The notes under the pieces were generated by a model. That model was not told where the DNA came from. It was given only the letters and a program-made list of their open reading frames with translations, and ran no database searches. The position numbers and the translations under genes were made by a program. 6,657 nucleotides of DNA from Verrucomicrobiota bacterium. GTDB taxonomy: Bacteria; Verrucomicrobiota; Verrucomicrobiia; Limisphaerales; CAZBKV01. Below, piece by piece: positions 1-5,362 of the stretch. The stretch lies in NCBI GenBank assembly GCA_021160185.1, contig JAGHDA010000028.1:1-6657 (forward strand), given 5' to 3'. Positions within the stretch are counted from its first letter, which is position 1. Every line of letters begins with the position of its first letter.

Positions 1-535
1 GGCCAACAATGTAGAGCAGCACGACCTTCACTGATGAAATCTGAAAAAGTGCAGCGCCTCCGAACATTACAAGCATCATCAGGGCAATACAGGTGTAGTC
101 TCGCGCGAACAGGAAAGCACGATGGGCTTGGACCACTGCAGGCTCCATTTCGACTGTCTTGTATAGCTTGTACCAGAGCGTATTCTGTGTTCGAGGATCA
201 GTGGGTAGCGGCCCGTATTGGTTCTCAAGCGCGATCAGATCGACACGTGGGTCTGAGTGTGCATATCGTGTAAAGGCTTCGCATCCCGGTAGCGGGTTCC
301 TCCAACGCAGGAACACAATTCGCGACTTGGTATCCGCCGAGAGCTGTGCATTCAGGATTCCTGTAAGAACTAGGCCCAAGCCCGCAGGGAGGGCTTGGCC
401 TGGACCCTGGATAGCTGCTCTCCAGTCGCCAGCGAGCAGTAGCTGCCCCTTCAGCATGGCGTAGAACACGATTAGGTTGCCGGCCATCAGGCCGTACAAT
501 CCGAGAGTGTTTTGGCCTTTTAGTGAACTTGCCAT
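1..535 (-). CDS. Multi-pass membrane protein of integron cassette 2 (3' end beyond left edge)
   Basis: The minus strand is open from an ATG at 535 to position 1 with no stop, giving 178 codons of a truncated gene. I do not recognise a named family. Hydrophobic segments lie at about residues 12-36 and 47-63. A soluble stretch at about 65-143 holds the motifs FLRWRNPLPGCEAF (75-88), SDPRVD (94-99) and QNTLWYKLYK (117-126). Two more hydrophobic segments lie at about 146-165 and from 169 to the edge. The tryptophan/proline/cysteine block and the DPR-D and NxLWY blocks look like conserved motifs, and I have a loose memory of similar uncharacterised bacterial proteins, but no function. The start follows the attC site by about 24 bases, with only a weak AGG about 11 bases upstream. 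The frame stays open upstream through the attC to TTG codons, but the ATG fits cassette gene spacing best. The reading frame is convincing because composition, helices and motifs agree; function is unknown. Confidence 0.8.
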   Translation of the reverse strand, partial: MASSLKGQNTLGLYGLMAGNLIVFYAMLKGQLLLAGDWRAAIQGPGQALPAGLGLVLTGILNAQLSADTKSRIVFLRWRNPLPGCEAFTRYAHSDPRVDLIALENQYGPLPTDPRTQNTLWYKLYKTVEMEPAVVQAHRAFLFARDYTCIALMMLVMFGGAALFQISSVKVVLLYIVG

Positions 536-565
536 GGAGCAACCTGCCGTGTGATTGAGGCCCAA
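1..565 (-). mobile_element. Integron gene cassette 2, partial
   Basis: In the minus orientation this cassette begins with TTGGGC at 565, directly after the crossover G of the upstream attC, and continues past the left edge. It holds the membrane-protein gene starting at 535. Its own attC is not in the window. Because R'' and R' of one cassette are normally complementary, that attC should begin with a sequence close to GCCCAAC, which is a direct prediction for the sequence to the left. Confidence 0.65.
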
Positions 566-644
566 CGCCAGCAATAAACGGCACCCTGACAAGGGCGTCC
601 GGTGGAGGCCGTAGGCCGGAACGAATTTGATTGCCTTGTTAAGT
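560..644 (-). other. attC recombination site (59-base-element type)
   Basis: Read on the minus strand, the site starts with ACTTAAC (644-638, fits RYYYAAC) and ends with GTTGGGC (566-560, fits GTTRRRY), 85 bases overall. Inside these, the left arm GCAATCAAA pairs with the right arm TTTATTGC, leaving one unpaired C on the left arm. On the bottom strand that is an extrahelical G in L'', the feature that sets attC polarity in known sites. The centre can form two further hairpins, TTCCGGCC/GGCC..CCGGA around TAC and GCCCT/AGGG around TTGT. The site begins inside the stop codon region of the 62-aa gene (its TAA lies in ACTTAAC), the normal place for an attC. Motifs, folding, polarity and gene position agree. 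Confirmation would come from a covariance-model search for attC. Confidence 0.82.
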
Positions 645-839
645 GCCGATGCCGAGCCATGAAGTTAGATAGGGTCCTGCAATAACGCCCACCACAAACA
701 AGATAAGGCCGGCAGCCAAATTGAGGTACTCGAAGTCACGAGAGACCTTGGGCGTGAACATCTTTACCAAGGTCCTGTAAAGGTACCTATTGATTAACTG
801 AAGCTTATCTTTCCTGGATCGATCCATATATACACTTAA
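566..839 (-). mobile_element. Complete integron gene cassette 1
   Basis: The cassette runs on the minus strand from TTAAGT at 839 to the crossover G at 566, 274 bases. It contains one gene (827-639) followed directly by its attC. The upstream boundary is supported by an internal check: on circularisation, the TTAAGT at its start would rejoin the G at its end to give GTTAAGT, the exact reverse complement of its R'' box ACTTAAC. Such self-complementarity is expected of a real cassette and unlikely by chance. Only 12 bases separate the boundary from the ATG, so expression must depend on an upstream promoter. Confidence 0.75.
639..827 (-). CDS. 62-aa single-pass membrane protein, cassette 1 gene
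   Basis: Unrecognised small protein. Residues 1-30 are basic and polar (eight Lys/Arg before residue 28), probably cytoplasmic. Residues about 34-58 form one hydrophobic helix beginning LNLAAGLILFVVGVIAGPYL, and the protein ends WLGIGT. This is the usual shape of a small inner-membrane protein with its N-terminus inside. The stop TAA overlaps the R'' box of the attC, and the ATG at 827 lies 12 bases inside the cassette boundary. No Shine-Dalgarno sequence precedes that ATG. A second in-frame ATG (residue 23) has AGGA about 15 bases upstream and would give a 40-aa product that keeps the helix. Base use is less GC-rich than in the genes to the right. Coding status is supported by the fit to cassette boundaries and the clean membrane helix. 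The role is unknown; toxin, antitoxin, or partner of the next cassette gene are all possible. Confidence 0.7.
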   Translation of the reverse strand: MDRSRKDKLQLINRYLYRTLVKMFTPKVSRDFEYLNLAAGLILFVVGVIAGPYLTSWLGIGT

Positions 840-850
840 CTTGTTATTCT
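834..850 (-). other. attI-like or array-boundary core site
   Basis: On the minus strand AATAACAAG is followed by TTAAGT, making the core GTTAAGT at 840-834. The context resembles the end of class 1 attI1 (ACAAAG then TTAGGC). No RYYYAAC box that could pair with it lies upstream within about 150 bases, so it is not the end of another attC. It is therefore either the attI end of the array or a secondary site where cassettes were inserted. A further core-like GTTAGGC lies at 902-896 on the same strand. Confidence 0.45.
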
Positions 851-894
851 ACCCAAATCTCCGTTTGGCGATGGACATGTTCTATTTAGGAGCA

Positions 895-923
895 TGCCTA
901 ACACGTCGGCGGCAACATGTCAA
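895..923 (-). promoter_or_regulatory. Candidate cassette promoter (Pc-like)
   Basis: The minus strand has a perfect -35 hexamer TTGACA at 923-918, a 17-base spacer, and TAGGCA at 900-895, which matches the -10 consensus only weakly. It points into the cassette array and lies about 70 bases before the ATG of cassette 1, where an integron Pc promoter would be expected. A better -10 (TAGAAT, 851-846) lies nearer the gene but lacks a -35 at the right spacing. Prediction only. Confidence 0.3.
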
Positions 924-1058
924 CCCCTTTTGACGCGAAAAACCGGGAGGGGACCTTGAGAAGAACTGGATTCTTCTGCCGGATACATGGAGACGCCTGG
1001 TTATGGAGATTTGTGTGTAACACGCGAAACGATCGCCTCGGGCCGGCTCCCCGCACGC

Positions 1059-1078
1059 GCCGCCAGCGACCCGGCGGC
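1059..1078 (-). terminator. Possible terminator hairpin after the esterase gene
   Basis: GCCGCC (1059-1064) and GGCGGC (1073-1078) form a perfect 6-bp GC stem around an 8-base loop, starting 12 bases after the esterase stop on the minus strand. No run of T follows, so it is at best a weak or Rho-assisted terminator. Confidence 0.25.
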
Positions 1079-1089
1079 CAGGCCTTTGC

Positions 1090-2196
1090 CTATTTTTCCT
1101 TCAACAGCTCCACCATGGCTTCACCCATGGCGAGGCCAACGTCCATGAAGGTCTTGGCGTTGCCGCCGTAGTGACTGTTGGAGGCGCCGCCGTGACAAAG
1201 CGGATAACTGTAAACAGTGGCCACGTTGCCTTTGAACTCGGGATACTTGCCAGTGCGGCCATCCACGGCGAGCTGGGCGTTGAGAATCAGGCCTTCATTG
1301 CCTGTGGCGCCTTTCTTCGTTTGGCCCAGCGTGGCGCAGACGAACTTGGCGTTCGGCGCGTTGAAATCTTTGCGCAACTGCTTGATGAAGCGCACGAGGT
1401 TTTGCTCGTAATGGCTGGCGTGGCCGGCGTCGTAACGGTCCTTGTCGCCCTGCCAGAAAAAGAAGCCTGCAATCTGGTAGCCCTTGGCGCCCGGGTAGTA
1501 TTTCTCCAGTTCGGCGAGCACCTTCTTGGCGCGAGCGACGTCGCCGTCGTATTGCATGCCGGCATACCAGCCGATCGGTTTGGGCTCCGTGCCTTTTTCC
1601 CAACGGGAGGGCGACTCCTTGTAACCGGCGTAATGCCAGACTTTCCCCTTGTCCTCGAACTCGAACGGCGGGCTGCCAGGTGGGAGCAGATCCCAACCAA
1701 GACTGCGGTTGCCGATGCAGCTTTTGAGGAGCAAGACCGGTTCGCTGAGAAAATTGCCCAGGTGATGGCCGATCCCGATTTCGGGACCGATGTGCCGGCC
1801 CTTAATCGTCAACCAGTCGTTGTAGAAGACGCGCATCGGCCCGGCGCCGCTGCCCATGACGCGCACGTAACGCACATCCCGGCGCACGGTCCAGTTCCCT
1901 TGCTGGTCCACCAGGAACGGATAGAGCCCCTCGTGTTTAACCGCATATTCCAGCGTGCCCGGCTTGTCGGCGCCGCCGACCTTGCCGAAGCCGAGCATGT
2001 TCGACTGGCCCAGCAGGACAAACACCTTGGCCGGCTTCGACATGTCGGCCGGTTTGCCGTCCGGATCGGGCAACTCGGCAGCGTTCAAACGAAGGTTCGC
2101 CGAAACAGCCACCGCAAACGCGGCCAAGGCAGTGATGGCGCGGATCTTGCGCAGTTTTTTTGCTCCTTCAGTCTTCGGTGCGAGGGATGCTTTCAT
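1090..2196 (-). CDS. Exported SGNH-type esterase, sialate O-acetylesterase-like (SASA domain)
   Basis: The 368-residue protein has the hallmarks of the SASA/SGNH hydrolase family, which removes acetyl esters from sugars such as sialic acid or plant and algal polysaccharides. After a basic N-terminus and hydrophobic stretch (about 17-38, likely cleavage near LNAA/E), the domain opens with VFVLLGQSNM (58-67), where Ser65 is the expected nucleophile. GPEIG (137-141) is the block carrying the oxyanion-side residues, and FFFWQGDKD (245-253) is the WQG-type block of the family. His342 in NSHYGGNA is the likely catalytic base. The start chosen (ATG at 2196) has GGAAAGAG 8 bases upstream. The open frame extends to 2316, but the extra 40 residues are unlike a signal peptide. 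Length is normal for a single-domain member and the gene looks intact. The exact sugar substrate cannot be read from the sequence. It is probably periplasmic or extracellular. The gene is divergent from the dead sulfatase gene. Confidence 0.9.
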   Translation of the reverse strand: MKASLAPKTEGAKKLRKIRAITALAAFAVAVSANLRLNAAELPDPDGKPADMSKPAKVFVLLGQSNMLGFGKVGGADKPGTLEYAVKHEGLYPFLVDQQGNWTVRRDVRYVRVMGSGAGPMRVFYNDWLTIKGRHIGPEIGIGHHLGNFLSEPVLLLKSCIGNRSLGWDLLPPGSPPFEFEDKGKVWHYAGYKESPSRWEKGTEPKPIGWYAGMQYDGDVARAKKVLAELEKYYPGAKGYQIAGFFFWQGDKDRYDAGHASHYEQNLVRFIKQLRKDFNAPNAKFVCATLGQTKKGATGNEGLILNAQLAVDGRTGKYPEFKGNVATVYSYPLCHGGASNSHYGGNAKTFMDVGLAMGEAMVELLKEK

Positions 2197-2204
2197 AAGA
2201 CGTT

Positions 2205-2212
2205 CTCTTTCC
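2205..2212 (-). promoter_or_regulatory. Ribosome binding site of the esterase gene
   Basis: On the minus strand GGAAAGAG lies 8 bases before the ATG at 2196. It supports that start over the upstream in-frame ATG at 2316. Confidence 0.6.
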
Positions 2213-2368
2213 AACAGGTTTTGGCGGGAGATTGACTGTCCGGAGACCGCTTGTCGATGAAAAAAACGCGCCGGATGCCCGGCGGCTATCGGCTCCGGCG
2301 CCCGCCGGATCGACACTGCGCCGGACCAAAAGCTCGTTTTTCAGCCGGATTGAGGCTCAACTGCGGCC

Positions 2369-2989
2369 ATGCAACGCATCGCCTTGAACGCACTGCTCGC
2401 CCGGCTGGCCGTCCTGCTTGGCGCCGCTCCCATCGCCGCCAGCCAACCGCCGGCGGATCCCCGTCCCAACATTCTCTGGATCACCATCGAGGACTAGGGG
2501 CCGCAGCTTTCCTGTTACGGAACCAAAGGCTTCACACACCCAACTTGGACCGCCTGGCCGCGCAAGCCGGAGATCGAGCTGTATGATCTGCGCAAGGACC
2601 CGCACGAAGCGCACAACGTCGCCGACGACCCGCAATATGCCGCGGTCAAGGCCGAGCTGCTGGCCGAGCTGAATCGCTGGTGAAAGGAGGTCATCCACGA
2701 CCAAGGCGTCAGCGAGGATTTCCGCGCCCGAAACGTGTTTCCCGCCTCGTGTCCGACACCCACCGTCGCCCAGTGGGTCCAGGCCCACGCGCAGGATTAC
2801 GATTTCAATCGATACGGCTGGCCGGCGTGGTATCCGACCCGGACGCTGGAGGAATGGGAAAAGGCCCGCGCGCTTTGGGAGCCTTACGTGTTTCGAACGC
2901 CCGACTCGAAGATGCGCCGGCCGGTCATCAGCTACACGAGCAAGAAGAAGCGAGCCGGGAAAATGGGCAAAGGGAAGAAGGCCCGGTAA
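2369..2989 (+). pseudogene. Broken exported sulfatase (stops, frameshift, internal deletion)
   Basis: The frame starts at the ATG at 2369 with a signal peptide (MQRIALNALLARLAVLLGAA) and the sulfatase N-terminal signature PNILWITIED, normally part of the metal site, followed after a TAG (2495-2497) by SCYG. A one-base loss near 2530 shifts frame, so the next conserved block, TPNLDRLAAQAG, reads in the other plus frame (about 2536-2571). The sequence then jumps directly to the typical C-terminal block ELYDLRKDPHEAHNVADDP back in the first frame. The middle of the enzyme is missing, including the C/S-x-P-x-R site matured to formylglycine. A TGA (2681-2683) interrupts LNRW-KEV, and the rest reads on in the same frame to 2989, ending in a Lys/Arg-rich tail. 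About 206 codons remain of a family usually 450-550 residues long. It cannot encode an active sulfatase. Both stops are one G-to-A change from TGG. Confidence 0.85.
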
Positions 2990-3001
2990 GGCAAGCAACG
3001 A

Positions 3002-3241
3002 TTGACCGCCCCGCCGACCGGCGTAGGCAACAGCCCGAACGCGACTTACGTGATCGAGGGATTGACGGACAAGACACACGCAGCCTACTGCCACGACGCG
3101 CTCAAGCTGCTGCTCATCGAAGCTTCCAAAATCACCGGTGTGACATTTCGGACGCATTCGGAGAGCGGTCAGCACGACTCGACCGAATCGTTTTGGACCA
3201 TCGTTTTCGAAGGCGCGGCGCCCGCCGGACGACGTGATTGA
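3002..3241 (+). pseudogene. Fragment of an unrecognised protein
   Basis: The frame continues 12 bases after the sulfatase remnant, with only a TTG available as a start. It reads like the interior of a larger protein: VIEGLTDKTHAAYCHDALKL (about 17-36) followed by ITGVTFRTHSESG (about 44-56) and FWTIVFEG (about 63-70), then it stops abruptly. The alternation of helix and beta-strand, with RTHSESG after a strand, resembles part of a barrel-type glycoside hydrolase, but I cannot name a family. Lack of an ATG, ribosome binding site or signal peptide, and its place between two other gene relics, make a truncated remnant more likely than a small gene. Confidence 0.5.
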
Positions 3242-3275
3242 TTCGGCGAGTTCTCAGCTGCTCATCCGCGGATTC

Positions 3276-3370
3276 GACCGATCTCCCGTTTGTCTATGGC
3301 TCGTTGAGGCAGGGGGCGGACAGCCCGATGCCGGCGTGGCAGGCGCAATCCGCGATTCGCTCAACGGCAT
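3276..3370 (+). pseudogene. Short esterase-like C-terminal fragment
   Basis: In the frame of position 3280 the plus strand reads TDLPFVYGSLRQGADSPM and then PAWQAQSAIRS before a stop shortly afterwards. The LPFVYGSLR...W..Q pattern resembles the C-terminal part of some SASA-type acetylesterases, where a line such as 'LPFIYGSVR' precedes the last helix. The usual continuation to the terminal histidine motif is absent. It would be a relic of a second esterase, different from the intact one at 1090-2196. The match rests on a short stretch and on memory of the family, so it is tentative. Confidence 0.3.
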
Positions 3371-3428
3371 CTTGCGGCTGAGACGAGGCCCACAACCTTT
3401 TCCGGAAAACAGGCCGTCCCAGGGTCGC

Positions 3429-5147
3429 TTACTTTTGCCACGGCCGGTTCTTCCCGGCCGGCTTGCGCCGGGTGGACGGAATGAACCGGGCCTGCACGCC
3501 AAACTGCATGCGGCCCGATCCGCGTTCGTGCGCGCCGCAGTCCGGCGGATTTCCGTTAATCGGCTCACAGAAATTCGGGATGACTGCCGCGGCGTCGACG
3601 CCTTTGCTGCCGGGGGCCAACTGAAACATGCCGGTCCGCGTCCGGGGATCGAACCCTGCGCCCGCCGCATACCGCGGGATGCCTTTGATTCCATGCCGCT
3701 CGTGGCCCTGCGGGAAGGCGCCCGAGACCAGATCGTAGTCGAAATCGTTGTCGGTATGGTTCCGATGCACCGCAATGCTGTAACGATCCTCCGACCGCAC
3801 ATGCAGGATGTTGTTCCGCGTGATGCAGTGTTTGATGATCCGGCTGCCGCCGCCCAATCCGCCGGCGCCGTTGTTGTTCACCTGGAAGATCGTGTTGTTG
3901 AAGACATACATGTGCCCCGTCATCCAATGCTCGCCCCCGGCGTAACCCATCTTCATAAACGGCCCGTGCGTCATGTTCCAACTGCTGCCCGGCGGGCTGC
4001 AACTCGCGCCTGAGACGTTGCGCCAGACGTAGAGGGGGCCGATGGAGACCGCCGCGTTCGCGATGGGAATCAGCACGCGCTCGATGTAGTTGTTCCAGAT
4101 GCGAACGTTTTGCACGCCGCCTTCGGCCTCGATGCCGTCATCCCAGGCGTTGGCCAGGTAGTTGCAGTAGATGTCGCTGTCGGCGCCGGGGAACCCGCGA
4201 TAGCTGCCGTTGTATCCGGCGCCCATGATGTCGTTGTAGTAATGATCCTTGTCCGACCAGCATTCGTTGTAGCGAAACACGTGGTTGCCTTCCGATTCCC
4301 AGAAGACCACTGTCTGCGGCCCGGCCGGGTGAGTGGATTTGCCGTGTTTCTCAGCCCAACTGTTGGAGTCCCACGCGGGGTGATGGAATTTGCAGCGCTG
4401 GATGACCACGGCGTGGAGGTCGCGGTTGTTGCTGAAGACGCACGCCTGGCAGTTCTTGCCAAAACCGTTCTCGTCCTCGCTGCCCCATTGGCTGATGTCG
4501 CAATTCTCGATGACGATATGGTGGCCGCTGAAGATCCGGATCCCGTGCTCCCGGACATGCCGGATCGTGAATCCCCGCAGGATGACATAGCTCGCGCGAA
4601 CGGCGATTCCGACGTCTTCCCGGTTGCCGGTGTCAATCGTGCAACCGGCGCCGTCGTAAAGCACGTAAGCGCCGGGCTTGCCCGATCGGGTCACGGCCAG
4701 TGTGGTGTTGCGGTCTGACACCCTGATCGTGGATTGCACGGGGAATGTCTCGTTCCAGGTGGCGGCCTTGCATTCGGCGCGTTCGTTCGTCCCGTCCAAG
4801 GCCAGCACAATTTCGTAGGTTGTGCCCGGAGTCAGATTCACCAGAGTGCCGCGGTAGTCGGCTTTGCATTCCGGGCTTTTGATCGGATGATAGCGCAGTG
4901 GTAATCCCTCACGCCATTGCGCCTGTCCGGTCTCGCGAAACTTGACGGACACCTTGCGTTGCGGGCCGCCACCCGCAGGGGACCAATAAAGGCTCAGGCA
5001 GTGGAACGTCGGAACGACGAGCACTTCATTCCGATTCCTAGCCGGGTTTGCCGCGGCCGACACCGGCCAGCCAAGGCCCAGGATGCCGGCAAGAAGGGGC
5101 GTGAGCAATGGGAGCTGGAAACTCGCGATAAGCCTGTTCTTTCGCAT
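3429..5147 (-). CDS. Exported right-handed beta-helix protein with N-terminal fibronectin-like domain
   Basis: A 572-residue protein. Residues 1-33 form a signal peptide (basic start, hydrophobic 12-30, VSAAA near the cleavage site). Residues about 42-132 look like a fibronectin type III-like domain: LSLYWSP, VKFRETG, and LVNLTPGTTYEIVLALDG, the usual ending. From about 160 to 450 come short repeated beta-strand turns typical of the right-handed parallel beta-helix of pectate-lyase-like proteins, for example YVILRGFTIRHVREHGIRIF, HIVIENCDIS, AVVIQRCKF, NHVFRYNECW, SDIYCNYLANAWDDGIEAEG and VRIWNNYIE. The C-terminus has FQLAPGSKGVDAA and NPPDCGAHERG (508-543), the usual closing motif of such proteins ('APGSpaiDaG ... 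DiGAyE'). Acidic residues in DDGIEAEGG (336-344) are candidates for metal or substrate binding. These folds are often polysaccharide lyases or hydrolases, but no specific activity can be assigned. No clear Shine-Dalgarno precedes the ATG. Confidence 0.85.
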   Translation of the reverse strand: MRKNRLIASFQLPLLTPLLAGILGLGWPVSAAANPARNRNEVLVVPTFHCLSLYWSPAGGGPQRKVSVKFRETGQAQWREGLPLRYHPIKSPECKADYRGTLVNLTPGTTYEIVLALDGTNERAECKAATWNETFPVQSTIRVSDRNTTLAVTRSGKPGAYVLYDGAGCTIDTGNREDVGIAVRASYVILRGFTIRHVREHGIRIFSGHHIVIENCDISQWGSEDENGFGKNCQACVFSNNRDLHAVVIQRCKFHHPAWDSNSWAEKHGKSTHPAGPQTVVFWESEGNHVFRYNECWSDKDHYYNDIMGAGYNGSYRGFPGADSDIYCNYLANAWDDGIEAEGGVQNVRIWNNYIERVLIPIANAAVSIGPLYVWRNVSGASCSPPGSSWNMTHGPFMKMGYAGGEHWMTGHMYVFNNTIFQVNNNGAGGLGGGSRIIKHCITRNNILHVRSEDRYSIAVHRNHTDNDFDYDLVSGAFPQGHERHGIKGIPRYAAGAGFDPRTRTGMFQLAPGSKGVDAAAVIPNFCEPINGNPPDCGAHERGSGRMQFGVQARFIPSTRRKPAGKNRPWQK

Positions 5148-5206
5148 GGTTCGTGGCTGGTTTTCTGTTGAACATCAAGTCTTGCGGAAGGACAACGCGC
5201 GCCGCA

Positions 5207-5212
5207 AGTATA
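5207..5212 (-). promoter_or_regulatory. Possible -10 box before the beta-helix gene
   Basis: TATACT on the minus strand, 59 bases before the start codon, matches the -10 consensus at five of six positions. No good -35 lies at 16-18 bases, so the assignment is weak. Confidence 0.2.
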
Positions 5213-5257
5213 TTCAACGCAGCCCGCCAGCGCAGCGGCGCGTTTGGATTTGCACAT

Positions 5258-5362
5258 TCACATGCCTACCTCGATCCGCTTTATCTTGCCGACCAGAAAC
5301 ACATAACTGGCGACGGCCATCAACGTCATCACGCAGATGACCGCCTGCGCCGGCGCGAAATC
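5258..5362 (-). pseudogene. Possible C-terminal tail of a membrane transporter
   Basis: The minus-strand frame ending at 5258 closes with AQAVICVMTLMAVASYVFLV followed by GKIKRIEVGM: one clean membrane helix followed by a short basic tail, like the last helix of a multi-pass permease. The same frame is open to 5587, but the part before residue about 75 is arginine-rich, has no membrane segments and looks like non-coding DNA. This may be a cut-off 3' end of a transporter gene that once preceded the beta-helix gene on the same strand. The family cannot be named from one helix. Confidence 0.35.

Larger units (their letters stand above)
841..1089. other. Junction region between cassettes and esterase gene
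   Basis: No convincing intact gene lies here. Composition changes from AT-richer (841-900) to GC-rich (beyond about 1020), so the seam between cassette DNA and the resident locus is probably within it. A short plus-strand reading frame from the ATG at 917 (MSTPFDAKNREG..., to about 1030) faces away from the cassettes, as an integrase gene would, and is discussed as a possible integrase relic. From about 1040 rightward the same frame runs into the antisense of the esterase and carries no meaning. Confidence 0.4.

Noticed and set aside
225..584. 119-aa minus-strand reading frame overlapping cassette 2 and the attC
   Set aside because: It is Arg/Pro/Gly-rich without structure, and lies over the membrane-protein frame starting at 535, which has helices and motifs.
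1171..2235. 354-aa plus-strand reading frame
   Set aside because: It is the exact antisense of the well-supported esterase gene; long antisense frames are common in GC-rich DNA and this one has no recognisable domain.
2369..2989. Stop-codon reassignment or selenocysteine as explanation for TAG and TGA in the sulfatase
   Set aside because: A frameshift and loss of the catalytic centre accompany the stops, so decay explains all lesions at once; the intact genes end normally at TAA or TAG codons.
2357..3175. 272-aa minus-strand reading frame
   Set aside because: It is antisense to the sulfatase remnant, whose signatures are on the plus strand, and has no features of its own.
3398..3409. Perfect 12-bp palindrome TTTTCCGGAAAA just downstream of the beta-helix gene
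   Set aside because: Too short and without a loop for a terminator; no second copy or regulator binding context was seen.
3234..4013. 259-aa plus-strand reading frame
   Set aside because: It is mostly antisense to the beta-helix gene and its composition is that of a shadow frame.
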